Assembly (NCBI RefSeq): GCF_016887965.1
Contig: NZ_JAFDVD010000009.1
Location: 1 to 64,000 of the forward strand
DNA: 64,000 nt
DNA from: Phycicoccus sonneratiae
GTDB lineage: Bacteria; Actinomycetota; Actinomycetes; Actinomycetales; Dermatophilaceae
Reading direction: 5' to 3'
Shown here: piece after piece, positions 45,397 to 53,917 of the stretch
Position numbering within the stretch: position 1 is the stretch's first letter
How the letters are laid out: every line of letters begins with the position of its first letter
Program-made: the position numbers and the translations under genes
Notes under the pieces: generated by a model
What the model was told of the DNA's origin: nothing
Database searches by the model: none
Seen by the model: only the letters and a program-made list of their open reading frames with translations

Positions 45397-46468
45397 GCCC
45401 GGTCCCGGTGATCGTCGCGGACCCGACGACGCGCGAGCCGTCGTAGAGCACGACCGACTGCCCCGGCGCGACACCGCGCACCCGCTCGGCGAGCCGGACC
45501 TCCACGCCCTCCCCGGCGACCCGGGCAGTGGCGGGCACCTCGGTGCCGTGCGCCCGCAGCTGGGCGCCGACGGACACCTCCCCGGCCGGGGCCGGCCCGC
45601 ACCACCGCAGGTGCTCCCCCGCGACGACATCGACGCCGAGCAGGTCCGCCGTGCCGACGAGCACCCGGTTGGCGGGCGCGTCGACCTCGACGACGTAGCG
45701 CGGGTCGCCGTCGAGCCGCGAGCGCTCGATGCCGAGGCCCCGGCGCTGCCCGACCGTGAAGCCGTGTGCCCCCGCGTGCTCGCCGACCACCTCGCCCGAC
45801 ACGGCGTCGACGAGCTCGCCGGGCCGCTCCCCCAGCCGGCGCGCGAGGAAGCCGCGGGTGTCGCCGTCGGGGATGAAGCAGATGTCGTGGCTGTCCGGCT
45901 TGCGGGCGACCGCGAAGCCGCGCTCGGCGGCCTCGGCCCGCACCCCGTCCTTCGTCGTGTCGCCGAGCGGGAAGAACGAGCGGGCCAGCTGCTCGGCGTC
46001 GAGGACGCCGAGCACGTAGGACTGGTCCTTCGCGGGGTCGACGGCGCGGTGCAGCTCGCGGCCGTCCGGCCCGTCGACCACCTGCGCGTAGTGGCCGGTG
46101 GCGACGGCGTCGAAGCCGAGCGCCACGGCCCGGTCGAGGAGCGCGGCGAACTTGATCGACTCATTGCAGCGCAGGCACGGGTTGGGCGTGCGCCCCGCGG
46201 CGTACTCGGCGACGAAGTCGTCGACGACGTCGCGCTCGAAGCGCTCGGCGAGGTCCCAGACGTAGAACGGGATGCCGAGCCGGTCGGCGACCCGCCGGGC
46301 GTCGCCGGCGTCCTCGATGGTGCAGCACCCCCGGGCCGAGTCGCGCAGGGTGGCCGCGGACCGCGACAGCGCCAGGTGGACCCCGACGACCTCGTGCCCG
46401 GCGTCGAGCACGCGGGCGGCCGCGACCGCGGAGTCGACGCCGCCGGACATCGCCGCGACGACCCGCAT
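45386..46468 (-). CDS. mnmA: tRNA-specific 2-thiouridylase
   Basis: Adds sulfur to U34 of tRNAs for Lys, Glu and Gln using ATP and a persulfide from the cysteine desulfurase encoded just before it. The 360-residue protein has the PP-loop [17 protein letters not shown] at the N-terminus and the two catalytic cysteines in [12 protein letters not shown] and [11 protein letters not shown], with the closing C-terminal beta barrel. ATG 46468 overlaps the last base of the desulfurase stop (TGATG), and the gene overlaps the DksA-like gene by 11 nt. Position next to iscS-type gene and order with etf are conserved in actinobacteria. Confidence 0.97.
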   Translation of the reverse strand: MRVVAAMSGGVDSAVAAARVLDAGHEVVGVHLALSRSAATLRDSARGCCTIEDAGDARRVADRLGIPFYVWDLAERFERDVVDDFVAEYAAGRTPNPCLRCNESIKFAALLDRAVALGFDAVATGHYAQVVDGPDGRELHRAVDPAKDQSYVLGVLDAEQLARSFFPLGDTTKDGVRAEAAERGFAVARKPDSHDICFIPDGDTRGFLARRLGERPGELVDAVSGEVVGEHAGAHGFTVGQRRGLGIERSRLDGDPRYVVEVDAPANRVLVGTADLLGVDVVAGEHLRWCGPAPAGEVSVGAQLRAHGTEVPATARVAGEGVEVRLAERVRGVAPGQSVVLYDGSRVVGSATITGTGRAA

Positions 46469-47652
46469 CAGGAGAACCCCCCGGCCCGCCGGGCACGCTC
46501 GACGACCCCGGGGAGGGCGGCGAGGACGGCGTCGACGTCGGCGTCGGTGGAGGTGTGGCCGAGGGAGAGCCGCAGCGCACCGCGCGCCTCGGCCTCGCCG
46601 TGGCCCATCGCGAGGAGGACGTGGCTCGGCTGCGGCACGCCGGCCTGGCAGGCCGAGCCGGTGCTGCACTCGACCCCGGCGGCGTCGAGGAGGTAGAGGA
46701 GCGAGTCGCCCTCGCAGCCGGGCACGAGCAGGTGCGCGTTGCCCGGCAGGCGCCCGGCCCCGTCGCCGGCGCGCCAGCAGCCGCTGACCGTGATGCCGAG
46801 GTCGAGCGCGAGCGCCCCCTCGACGAGCCGGTCGCGCAGCGCCAGCACGCGCTTGGCCTCGACGTCGCGGGTGGCGACGGTCTCGTCGAGCGCGACGGCG
46901 AAGGCGTGGATGCCGGCGACGTCGAGGGTCCCGCTGCGCACCTGGCGCTCCTGCCCGCCGCCGTGCAGCTGCGGCACGAGGGTGGCGTCGCGGCGGGCCA
47001 GCAGCGCGCCGACCCCGACCGGTCCCCCGATCTTGTGCGCCGTCACCGACATGAGGTCGGCGCCGGAGTCGTCGAAGCGGACGGGCAGGTGCGAGAGCGC
47101 CTGGACGGCGTCGGTGTGGAACGGCACGCCGCGCTCGTGGGCCGTGGCGGCCAGCTCGACGACCGGCTGCACGGTGCCGACCTCGTTGTTCGCCCACATG
47201 ACGCTGACGAGCGCGGTGTCGTCCGGGTGCTCGGCGAGGACGGCCCGCAGGTCGTCGACGGCGACGTGCCCGCAGCGGTCGGGCTCGAGCCAGGAGACGG
47301 CCGCACCCTCGGACCCCACGAGGAACTCGACGGGGTCGAGCACGGCGTGGTGCTCGATGCCGCTGACCACGAGGCGGGTGTGTCGGGGGTCGGCGTCGCG
47401 GCGGGCCGCCCACGCCCCCTTGACCGCGAGGTTGTCGGCCTCGGTGCCGCCGGAGGTGAAGACGACCTCGGAGGGACGGGCCCCGAGCGCGGCGGCGATG
47501 CGCTCGCGCGACTCCTCGACCACCTTGCGCGCCGCCCGCCCCGAGGTGTGCAGCGACGAGGCGTTGCCGACCCGCGCCGCCGACTCGACGAACGCCTCGA
47601 CCGCGGCGGGCAGCATCGGCGTCGTCGCCGCGTGGTCGAGGTAGTGGGTCAC
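46468..47652 (-). CDS. cysteine desulfurase (IscS/NifS type)
   Basis: PLP enzyme that takes sulfur from cysteine for tRNA thiolation and Fe-S assembly. In the 394-residue protein the PLP lysine is in [12 protein letters not shown], the upstream PLP contacts are in ASSLHTSGR and [12 protein letters not shown], and the catalytic loop cysteine is in [11 protein letters not shown]. It belongs to the group I (IscS/NifS) type, not SufS. GTG 47652 is set by TAGACT 8 nt before it. The stop overlaps the mnmA start by 1 nt, so MnmA gets its sulfur donor from the same mRNA. Confidence 0.96.
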   Translation of the reverse strand: MTHYLDHAATTPMLPAAVEAFVESAARVGNASSLHTSGRAARKVVEESRERIAAALGARPSEVVFTSGGTEADNLAVKGAWAARRDADPRHTRLVVSGIEHHAVLDPVEFLVGSEGAAVSWLEPDRCGHVAVDDLRAVLAEHPDDTALVSVMWANNEVGTVQPVVELAATAHERGVPFHTDAVQALSHLPVRFDDSGADLMSVTAHKIGGPVGVGALLARRDATLVPQLHGGGQERQVRSGTLDVAGIHAFAVALDETVATRDVEAKRVLALRDRLVEGALALDLGITVSGCWRAGDGAGRLPGNAHLLVPGCEGDSLLYLLDAAGVECSTGSACQAGVPQPSHVLLAMGHGEAEARGALRLSLGHTSTDADVDAVLAALPGVVERARRAGGFS

Positions 47653-47660
47653 GAGGTCCG

Positions 47661-47666
47661 AGTCTA
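47661..47666 (-). promoter_or_regulatory. -10 box of the cysteine desulfurase-mnmA unit
   Basis: TAGACT, 8 nt before GTG 47652. Confidence 0.55.
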
Positions 47667-47696
47667 CGTTTCGGCCCCGGGTCCCCCGGTCCCCGC

Positions 47697-48110
47697 TCAG
47701 CCGGGGAACAGGCAGAACGGGTGCCCCGCCGGGTCGGCGAGGACGTACAGCGGCTCGTCCGGGTCGTCGGTGCGGTCGAACAGCAGACGGGCCCCCAGCG
47801 CCTCGGCCCGCTCCCGCTGCCGCTCGAGGTCCTCGACGTCGGCGACGGTGAGGTCGAGGTGCAGCTGCATCGGCACGTCGTGGCTCGGCCAGGTGGTCGG
47901 CGTCAGCTCGGGCACCTCCTGGAAGGCCAGCCGGCGGGTGCCGTCGGCCTCGGTGAGCACGAGCCAGTCGGCGTCGTCCGCCGAGCCGTCGACCGGCGGC
48001 TCGTCACCGGGCCGGTAGACCAGCCCGAGCAGCTCGCGCCAGAACTCGGCGCTGCCCCGCACGTCCGGGGTGTCGATGACGGTGTGCAGCAGGTGCGGCG
48101 TGCTCCCCAT
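47697..48110 (-). CDS. VOC family protein
   Basis: A 137-residue glyoxalase-fold protein. First module [20 protein letters not shown], second module [20 protein letters not shown] with the C-terminal [14 protein letters not shown] characteristic of one antibiotic-resistance-like VOC subfamily. Metal ligands are not obvious. ATG 48110 has TACCGT 6 nt upstream. Not related closely to the VOC protein at 37760. Substrate unknown. Confidence 0.88.
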   Translation of the reverse strand: MGSTPHLLHTVIDTPDVRGSAEFWRELLGLVYRPGDEPPVDGSADDADWLVLTEADGTRRLAFQEVPELTPTTWPSHDVPMQLHLDLTVADVEDLERQRERAEALGARLLFDRTDDPDEPLYVLADPAGHPFCLFPG

Positions 48111-48116
48111 CCCCCG

Positions 48117-48122
48117 ACGGTA
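48117..48122 (-). promoter_or_regulatory. -10 box of the VOC gene (leaderless)
   Basis: TACCGT, 6 nt before ATG 48110. Confidence 0.5.
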
Positions 48123-48130
48123 GCCACCGA

Positions 48131-48209
48131 CCCCGACTCTGTGGGGCCGCAGCCGCCCGAAGCGCCGTCGGGGCGGCGTGTCGGCGGACGGCTCCCCACA
48201 AAGTCGGGG
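48131..48209. repeat. 16-bp near-perfect inverted repeat after etfA
   Basis: CCCCGACTCTGTGGGG (48131-48146) pairs with CCCCACAAAGTCGGGG (48194-48209), 15 of 16 positions, with a 47-nt GC-rich loop that itself can fold. It follows the etfA stop and may serve as terminator or mRNA-end structure. Confidence 0.75.
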
Positions 48210-48223
48210 AAAGCGGGGGTCGG

Positions 48224-49183
48224 TCAGCCCTTGCGCTTCTTGACCTCGGCCGTGGCCTGCGGCAGCACCGAGAAGAGGTCGCCGACGACGCCGAAGTCGA
48301 CGAGTTCGAAGATCGGCGCCTCCTCGTCCTTGTTGACGGCGACGATCGTCTTCGAGGTCTGCATGCCGGCCCGGTGCTGGATGGCCCCGGAGATGCCCGC
48401 CGCGACGTAGAGCTGCGGCGAGACCTGCTTGCCGGTCTGGCCCACCTGGTTGCTGTGCGGGTACCAGCCCGCGTCGACCGCCGCCCGGCTCGCACCGACC
48501 GCGGCGCCGAGGCTGTCGGCGAACTCCTCGACCGGCGAGAAGTCGCCGCCGGTGCCGCGGCCGCCGGAGACGACGATGGCCGCCTCGGTGAGCTCGGGGC
48601 GCCCGGTGGCCTTCTTCGGCTGGGCGTCGGTGATCTTCGCGGCCTTGGCGGCGTCGCTGATCGTCACGTCGACGGACTCCACCGCTCCGGCCTCCGGGGA
48701 GGCCTCGATGGCCGCGGAGTTCGGCTTGACGCAGATGATCGGGGTGCCGGTCGTGACCTTCGCCGTGACGGTGTACGAGCCGGCGAAGACCGACTGCGTC
48801 GTCTCGGGGGCGCCGTCGTCGCCGGCGCGCACGTCGACGGCGTCGGTGATGAGGCCCGACCCGCTCTTGATGGCGAGGCGCGCGGCGATCTCCTTGCCGG
48901 CCGCGTTGCTCGGGATGAGCACGGCTGCGGGAGAGACCTTCTCGATGAGCTGGGCGAGCACCTCGGCCTGCGGCGCGACGAGGTACGAGCCCGCGTCGGC
49001 GTCGTCGACGACGTACACCTTGTGCGCGCCGTACTTCGCGTAGGTCTTCTGCGCGGTGTCGGCACCGGGTCCGACGTGCACCGCGGAGGGCTCGCCGAGG
49101 CGGCGGGCGAGCGTGAGCAGCTCGGCGGTCGCCTTCCGCAGGCGGCCCCCGGCGTGGTCGGCGAGGACGAGTACTTCTGCCAT
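48224..49183 (-). CDS. etfA: electron transfer flavoprotein, alpha subunit
   Basis: FAD-binding subunit that takes electrons from acyl-CoA dehydrogenases and passes them to ETF:quinone reductase. The 319-residue product ends in the FAD domain: [40 protein letters not shown] and [20 protein letters not shown], all conserved FAD contacts. ATG 49183 follows AGGAG, 32 nt after etfB. Etf gene order (etfB then etfA) matches fixA-fixB near mnmA in mycobacteria (memory). Confidence 0.96.
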   Translation of the reverse strand: MAEVLVLADHAGGRLRKATAELLTLARRLGEPSAVHVGPGADTAQKTYAKYGAHKVYVVDDADAGSYLVAPQAEVLAQLIEKVSPAAVLIPSNAAGKEIAARLAIKSGSGLITDAVDVRAGDDGAPETTQSVFAGSYTVTAKVTTGTPIICVKPNSAAIEASPEAGAVESVDVTISDAAKAAKITDAQPKKATGRPELTEAAIVVSGGRGTGGDFSPVEEFADSLGAAVGASRAAVDAGWYPHSNQVGQTGKQVSPQLYVAAGISGAIQHRAGMQTSKTIVAVNKDEEAPIFELVDFGVVGDLFSVLPQATAEVKKRKG

Positions 49184-49215
49184 GGGTCTGTGCTCCTGGT
49201 CCGGGTCGGGCTGGC

Positions 49216-50004
49216 TCAGAGGAACTTCTGGGCGCTGAGGAACTCGGCGAGCTTGGTGCCGCCGTCGCCCTCGTCGGTGACGAGCTGGCCCTGCTCGCGC
49301 GGCGGGCGCTTGGCGAACGAGACGACCGCGGTCCACGCGGCGTCGAGGCCGACGTCGCCGGCGTCGACACCGAGATCGGCCAGCGACCACGCCTCGACCG
49401 GCTTCTTCTTCGCGGCCATGATCCCCTTGAACGAGGGGTAGCGCGGCTCGTTGATCTGGTCGGTGACCGAGACCAGCGCCGGCAGCGAGGCCTCGATGGT
49501 CTCCGAGGCGGTGTCGCCGTCGCGGCGGATGGTGACCTTCCCGTCGCCGACGGTCAGCTCGGAGGCGTACGTGACCTGCGGCAGGCCGAGGCGCTCGGCG
49601 AGCATCGCGGGGACGACCCCCATGACGCCGTCGGTCGAGGACATGCCGGTGAGCACGAGCTCGGGGCTGCCGTCGGTGGCCTTCTCGACGGCCTTGGCGA
49701 GGACGAGCGAGGTGGCGACGGCGTCGGAGCCGTGCAGCGCCTCGTCCTGGACGTGGACGCCCTTGTCGGCGCCCATCTGGAGAGCCTTCTTCAGCGCGTC
49801 GGCGGCGGCCCCGGGGCCGACGGTCACGACGGTGACCTCGCCCTCGCCGGCGGCCTCGACGATCTTCAGGGCCTCCTCGACGGCGTACTCGTCGAGCTCG
49901 CTGAGCAGGCCGTCGACGGCACGGTCGACGGTGTTGTCGGACTCCTGGAACGTCCGCTCGGACTGTGCGTCCGGGACGTACTTGACGCAGACGACGATGT
50001 TCAT
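49216..50004 (-). CDS. etfB: electron transfer flavoprotein, beta subunit
   Basis: AMP-binding partner of EtfA. The 262-residue protein has the typical N-terminal MNIVVCVKYVPDAQSERTFQ, the loop in GMSSTDGVMGVVPAMLAERL, and the conserved VTDQINEPRYPSFKGIMAAK block near residue 190. ATG 50004 has GAGG 6 nt upstream. It heads the etfBA operon. A TGAACG-AG-CGCTCA type palindrome overlaps its promoter at 50084-50101 and suggests a TetR-type fatty-acid regulator, though none lies nearby. Confidence 0.96.
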   Translation of the reverse strand: MNIVVCVKYVPDAQSERTFQESDNTVDRAVDGLLSELDEYAVEEALKIVEAAGEGEVTVVTVGPGAAADALKKALQMGADKGVHVQDEALHGSDAVATSLVLAKAVEKATDGSPELVLTGMSSTDGVMGVVPAMLAERLGLPQVTYASELTVGDGKVTIRRDGDTASETIEASLPALVSVTDQINEPRYPSFKGIMAAKKKPVEAWSLADLGVDAGDVGLDAAWTAVVSFAKRPPREQGQLVTDEGDGGTKLAEFLSAQKFL

Positions 50005-50071
50005 GCGTGCCTCGTCCTCTTTCCTTCGGTCGGTGGTCTCGCGCCAGGGCTCCCGGCGCGCGTCGGCGTCC

Positions 50072-50101
50072 ATCCTCTCAGCCGGTGAGCGCTCGTTCAC
50101 C
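50072..50101 (-). promoter_or_regulatory. etfB: etfBA promoter with overlapping palindrome
   Basis: GTGAAC (-35, 50095-50100), 17 nt, GAGGAT (-10, 50072-50077), read on the minus strand. The -35 lies in GGTGAACGAGCGCTCACC (50084-50101), an 18-bp imperfect palindrome fitting TGANCGNNCGNTCA, a TetR-like operator shape. Confidence 0.5.
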
Positions 50102-50119
50102 ACCGAGGTGGCGTGACGG

Positions 50120-50899
50120 TCACCACCCTGTCGAGCCCGGCCCGCTCCCGAGCGCACCGGCCCAGAGCGCCTCGTGGCGCGCGACCCAGGCGGTGGCGTC
50201 GCGCCAGTGCGCCCCGTGGCCGGCGGTGTGCATCGAGGCCCACGGCTCGCGACCCGTGGCGTGTGAGCGGAGCAGCAGGTCGCGCATCGCGCCGGCCCGC
50301 CGGGCCATCGTGAGGGGCAGGGCGGCGCGCAGCGGGCCGTCGGCGCCGTAGCCGTCGACGAACGCGGCGAGACGGGCCGCCGCGGCGTCGGGGTCCTCGC
50401 CGGCGAAGAGGTGGCCGAACGAGACGGCCGCGTACGCGAGGTCCCAGAGGCGGGTGCTCGGTCCGGACCCGTCCCAGTCGATGAAGACCAGCCGGTCGCC
50501 GTCGATGACGAGGTTCCAGGCCGCGAGGTCGTTGTGGCACAGCAGGTCCGGGTGGTCGGCCGGGAGGAGGACCTCCCAGTCGTCGGGCACCGGAAGGCCC
50601 TCGCTCGCGTCGTGGATCCGTCGGACGAGGGCCCCGACGCGGCCGAGCAGCACCGGGTCGAGCGGCCCGTGGTGCATCGCGAGGTCTCCGGGGACGAAGT
50701 CGAGGACGAGCCGGCCGCGCTCGTCGCGCCCGTGGGTGCGGGGGACGTCGAGCCCGCGCGTCCGCAGCGCCTCGAGGTAGGCGACGGTGCGCGCGGACGT
50801 CGGCAGCCACGGCTTGCGCACGGTGTCGCCGACCCGGACCACCTCGGCCGAGGCGTTGCCTCCGGTCAGCGCCTCCTCGGCGGTGTCGTCGGTGCCCAC
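50120..50899 (-). CDS. aminoglycoside phosphotransferase (APH)-family protein
   Basis: A 259-residue kinase-like protein: N-lobe (EVVRVGDTVRKPWLPTSART), catalytic loop HNDLAAWNLVI with the Asp and Asn, and the metal-binding VFIDWDGSGP motif. The APH fold includes antibiotic kinases and many small-molecule kinases such as choline/fructosamine kinases, so drug resistance is not implied. GTG 50899 has TACGGT 6 nt before it, making the mRNA leaderless. It stands alone between etfBA and the anchored protein gene. Confidence 0.88.
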   Translation of the reverse strand: MGTDDTAEEALTGGNASAEVVRVGDTVRKPWLPTSARTVAYLEALRTRGLDVPRTHGRDERGRLVLDFVPGDLAMHHGPLDPVLLGRVGALVRRIHDASEGLPVPDDWEVLLPADHPDLLCHNDLAAWNLVIDGDRLVFIDWDGSGPSTRLWDLAYAAVSFGHLFAGEDPDAAAARLAAFVDGYGADGPLRAALPLTMARRAGAMRDLLLRSHATGREPWASMHTAGHGAHWRDATAWVARHEALWAGALGSGPGSTGW

Positions 50900-50905
50900 C
50901 GGGCC

Positions 50906-50911
50906 ACCGTA
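50906..50911 (-). promoter_or_regulatory. -10 box of the APH-family gene (leaderless)
   Basis: TACGGT, 6 nt before GTG 50899. Confidence 0.45.
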
Positions 50912-50926
50912 GTCATGCGCCGACGC

Positions 50927-51646
50927 TCAGAACTCGGTGCGGTAGTAGCCCTTCGACACGGTGACCACGAGGGCGAGCGCCGCACCGGAGGAGCGCACGG
51001 CCTCGGCGTCCTCGGCGCCGAACGGCCGGCCGGAGAGCGTCACGTCCGAGGGGAACCAGCTCCCGAGCGCGGTGCCGGGGTCCTCGCCGGCCTCCCGGGC
51101 GGACGTCGGCCGCACCTCGACCTCGAGGTCCGGCGAGCAGGTGTACGAGGTCCGCGGCAGGGCGGCCGCACCCTCGCTCTGCACGAGCGGGTTGTCGGCC
51201 GACCAGTACTGCGCCTCCACGGCGTCGAGGCCCTCCCCGCTCTCGCAGCCCTCGGCCCGCAGCTCGCGGTGCGCGGCGAGCAGTGCCCCCGCGACGGCGT
51301 CGTCGTCGGCCGCGACGGCCAGGACCCGGGCGGCGCCGACCGAGCACTCGTGCGAGTAGGTGTCCTTGACCTTCCAGTTGTTCTGACCGGTCGAGCACCC
51401 GTCCATCCGGGTGCTCGCGAGGACCTCGTGCCGGGCGGCCAGGCGGGTCGCCAGCGCGTCGACCTCCCGCTGGGCCGGGACCCGGGCCCGCGTGGCCTCC
51501 GCCCCGTCGGGCTCGAACGGCTCGCTGAGGACCGTGCAGCCCATGAGCGAGCACCACCCGATGGTCGCGACGGCCCCCAGCCCGAGGACGAGGGCGCCGA
51601 CGACGGTCAGCACGATCGGCAGGCGGCGGCGGGTCGGGGTGCTCAC
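50927..51646 (-). CDS. membrane-anchored extracytoplasmic protein
   Basis: A 239-residue protein with a basic N-terminus, one hydrophobic segment (LPIVLTVVGALVLGLGAVAT) and an outer region with several cysteines (GWCSLMGCTV, RMDGCSTGQNNWK, SHECSVGAARV, RAEGCESG, YTCSPDLEV) likely in disulfides. No lipobox or known domain recognised. GTG 51646 has CAGGAT 7 nt upstream. It is transcribed divergently from the DUF4394-sigma operon across a 160-bp gap, and could belong to its regulon, but no shared promoter motif was found. Confidence 0.75.
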   Translation of the reverse strand: MSTPTRRRLPIVLTVVGALVLGLGAVATIGWCSLMGCTVLSEPFEPDGAEATRARVPAQREVDALATRLAARHEVLASTRMDGCSTGQNNWKVKDTYSHECSVGAARVLAVAADDDAVAGALLAAHRELRAEGCESGEGLDAVEAQYWSADNPLVQSEGAAALPRTSYTCSPDLEVEVRPTSAREAGEDPGTALGSWFPSDVTLSGRPFGAEDAEAVRSSGAALALVVTVSKGYYRTEF

Positions 51647-51653
51647 CGACCCG

Positions 51654-51659
51654 ATCCTG
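51654..51659 (-). promoter_or_regulatory. -10 box of the anchored protein gene (leaderless)
   Basis: CAGGAT, 7 nt before GTG 51646. Confidence 0.4.
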
Positions 51660-51806
51660 CCCCGCAGCGGCCGGTCGCGCCTGAGCACCACGACCCACAT
51701 CCGGACCGCCGAGCGGCGTCGAAACACCGGTCGAGGACCTTCAACGCGCGGACGTCGGTGCCCGTACCCACGGGTGGCAGACCCCCACCGGACACAGGAG
51801 CACCCG

Positions 51807-52646
51807 ATGAACCGCACGCGCACCCTCGTCGCCGCCGGCGCCCTCAGCCTCGCCGTGGCCGTCCCGATGGCCCCGGCCGCCACGGCCACCATCTCCCCCC
51901 TCGGCGGCAACCCGACGGTCGGCCTCTCCGGCGACCGCACCCTCGTCGGCTTCCGGCTCGACCGCCCGGAGTCCGCCCGCTCGCTCGGCGAGGTCAAGGG
52001 CCTGTCCGGCGACACCGCCCTCGTCGGGCTCGACCGGCGCCCCGCCGACGGCAAGCTCTACGCGGTCGGGAACAAGGGCGGCGTCTACACGGTCACCGTG
52101 CCGACCCAGCACCTGCTGTGGAAGAAGGCCCCGACCGCGACCCTCGTCAACCGGCTCTCGGTCGCCCTCTCGGGCACCTCCTTCGGCGTCGACTTCAACC
52201 CGGCCGCCGACCGCCTGCGCGTCATCAGCGACACCGGCCAGAACCTCCGCCACGACGTCAACCCCGGCGGCACGACGATCGCCGACGGCACGCTGGCCTA
52301 CGCCCCGGCGACGACGCCGGCCACCGGTGTGGTCGCCGCCGCGTACACGAACAACGACACGGACGCCACGACGGCGACGACGTTGTTCGACATCGACGTC
52401 GCCCTCGACCAGGTCGCCGTGCAGTCGCCCGCCAACGCGGGCAGCCTCGCCCCGACCGGCACGCTCGGCGTCGACGCCACGAACGCCGGCCTCGACATCG
52501 ACACGCGCAACCGTGGCTGGGCGACCCTCACCGTCGGTGGGAAGGCCGGCCTCTACGCCGTCGACCTGCTCGGTGGCTCGGTGGAGCGCGAGGGCTCCTT
52601 CCCGCGCGGCCTGCAGGTCCACGACCTCGCCGTCCCGACCCGCTGA
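51807..52646 (+). CDS. secreted DUF4394 protein
   Basis: A 279-residue exported protein. A Sec signal peptide (NRTRTLVAAGALSLAVAVPM, cleavage near PAATA) precedes a beta-rich domain with the DUF4394 pattern: VGLDRRPADGKLYAVGNKGG, FGVDFNPAADRLRVISDTGQ and TNNDTDATTATTLFDIDVAL. DUF4394 proteins are thought to be beta-propeller-like, function unknown. ATG 51807 has AGGAG upstream. Followed after 18 nt by an ECF sigma gene, so its expression is probably linked to the sigma/anti-sigma pair. Confidence 0.9.
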   Translation: MNRTRTLVAAGALSLAVAVPMAPAATATISPLGGNPTVGLSGDRTLVGFRLDRPESARSLGEVKGLSGDTALVGLDRRPADGKLYAVGNKGGVYTVTVPTQHLLWKKAPTATLVNRLSVALSGTSFGVDFNPAADRLRVISDTGQNLRHDVNPGGTTIADGTLAYAPATTPATGVVAAAYTNNDTDATTATTLFDIDVALDQVAVQSPANAGSLAPTGTLGVDATNAGLDIDTRNRGWATLTVGGKAGLYAVDLLGGSVEREGSFPRGLQVHDLAVPTR

Positions 52647-52664
52647 CCCGTCGAGCCATCCACC

Positions 52665-53210
52665 GTGCTGCACCGCCGACCGCGGACCCCCTCCCTCACC
52701 GAGGAGGAGGGGGTCCGCGCGGCGTACGCGGCCCACGGGGGAGAGCTCTACCGCTTCGCCCTGCGCACGCTCGGCGATGCCGGGCTCGCGCAGGACGCGG
52801 TCCAGGAGACCTTCCTGCGGGCCTGGCGGGCCCGGGACCGCTACGACCCCGCCGTCGCCGCGCTGCGGACCTGGCTCTTCGGCATCGCCCGCAACGTCTG
52901 CATCGACCTGCACCGGGTCCGTGAGGCACGGCCGTGGCTGCGGGCCCTCGCCGACCACGAGACCCTCGCCCGCGACGCCCCGCCGACCGACGACTGGGAC
53001 GCGCTCGTCCGCGCCTGGCTCGTCGAGGAGGCTCTCGGCCGGCTCGGCGACGCCCACCGGGAGGCGCTGACCCAGACCTACCTCGTCGGGCGTCCCTACG
53101 ACGAGGTGGCCGCCGAGCTGGGCATCCCCGTGAGCACCCTCCGCAGCCGGGTGTTCTACGGGCTCAAGGCGCTGCGGGTCGCGATGGAGGAGATGGGAGT
53201 GCAGCCATGA
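52665..53210 (+). CDS. ECF RNA polymerase sigma factor
   Basis: A 181-residue sigma-70 family member of ECF type. Region 2 is GELYRFALRTLGDAGLAQDA, VQETFLRAWRARDRYDPAVA and TWLFGIARNVCIDLHR (-10 recognition), and region 4 is REALTQTYLVGRPYDEVAAE with the helix-turn-helix ELGIPVSTLRSRVFYGLKAL (-35 recognition). It overlaps the anti-sigma gene by ATGA. The start is GTG 52665. It resembles SigK/SigL-type factors controlling envelope proteins. Its target promoters were not identified here. Confidence 0.95.
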   Translation: MLHRRPRTPSLTEEEGVRAAYAAHGGELYRFALRTLGDAGLAQDAVQETFLRAWRARDRYDPAVAALRTWLFGIARNVCIDLHRVREARPWLRALADHETLARDAPPTDDWDALVRAWLVEEALGRLGDAHREALTQTYLVGRPYDEVAAELGIPVSTLRSRVFYGLKALRVAMEEMGVQP

Positions 53211-53899
53211 CCGACGACGAAGGGACCCCGAACGGTCCCGACCACGAGGCGCTCCGGGTGCTCATCGGCCCCTACGTGCTCGGCCGGCTGGACCCCGGGG
53301 ACACGGCGACCCTCGAGGTCCACCTCGACACCTGTGCCTCCTGCCGCGCCGACCTCGCCGAGCTCACCCCGGTGGCCGGCGCGCTGGCCGACGTCCGCGG
53401 GCGGGCCCCGGCGCTCGCCGAGCCGCCCGCCGACCTGCTCGACCGCGTCGGTGCCGCCGTGGAGGCCGAGGGCCGTCGAGCCCGGCGGCCCGCCGCCTGG
53501 CGCACCGCCGGTGTCGCCGCAGCCGCCGCCGCGGTGGCCGTGGCCGTGACGCTCACGGGGGTGCGGCTCGCCGAGCCACCCCCCGGACCGTTCGAGCCCG
53601 TCCCCGTCGCCGTGGCCGCGCCGGGGGTGACGGCCAGCGCGGGGGTGGTCCCGCACACCTGGGGGGTCGAGGTGCGGCTGAGCGCCCGCGGCTTCGACGC
53701 CGGGGACCGCTACCGCGTCGTCGTCCTCGGCGAGGACGGACGCAGCTACCCCGCGGGCGAGTTCGTCGGCACGGGGTCACGCCCGATGGTGTGCAACCTC
53801 AACTCGTCGGTGCTGCGCGCCGACGCGGGCGGCTTCGAGGTCCTCGACACCGCCGGCACGGTCCTCGCCCGGTCGACGTTCGCGCCGCCCCGCGCCTGA
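53207..53899 (+). CDS. anti-sigma factor with zinc finger
   Basis: A 230-residue membrane protein that should hold the ECF factor inactive. The N-terminal cytoplasmic part has the zf-HC2 motif H-x3-C-x2-C (VHLDTCASCRADL), then a membrane segment (GVAAAAAAVAVAVTLTGVRL) and an outer domain with VVPHTWGVEVRLSARGFDAG and YRVVVLGEDGRSYPAGEF, as in RskA-like sensors. ATG 53207 overlaps the sigma gene by 4 nt. The stop lies in a hairpin shared with the convergent enoyl-CoA hydratase gene. Confidence 0.93.
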   Translation: MTDDEGTPNGPDHEALRVLIGPYVLGRLDPGDTATLEVHLDTCASCRADLAELTPVAGALADVRGRAPALAEPPADLLDRVGAAVEAEGRRARRPAAWRTAGVAAAAAAVAVAVTLTGVRLAEPPPGPFEPVPVAVAAPGVTASAGVVPHTWGVEVRLSARGFDAGDRYRVVVLGEDGRSYPAGEFVGTGSRPMVCNLNSSVLRADAGGFEVLDTAGTVLARSTFAPPRA

Positions 53900-53917
53900 G
53901 CCGCGGCGCTCAGGCGC
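53892..53917. terminator. hairpin covering two convergent stop codons
   Basis: GCGCCTGAGC pairs with GCTCAGGCGC (10-bp stem, loop 53902-53907). Both arms contain a stop codon, those of the anti-sigma gene and the enoyl-CoA hydratase gene. Confidence 0.6.

Noticed and set aside
50120-50899. Aminoglycoside kinase for resistance
   Set aside because: APH fold only; many chromosomal homologues act on other small molecules and there is no mobile context.
51647-51806. ECF-type promoter before the DUF4394 operon
   Set aside because: GAAAC at 51721 and CGTC at 51753 look suggestive but are 27 nt apart; no pair at 15-18 nt was found.
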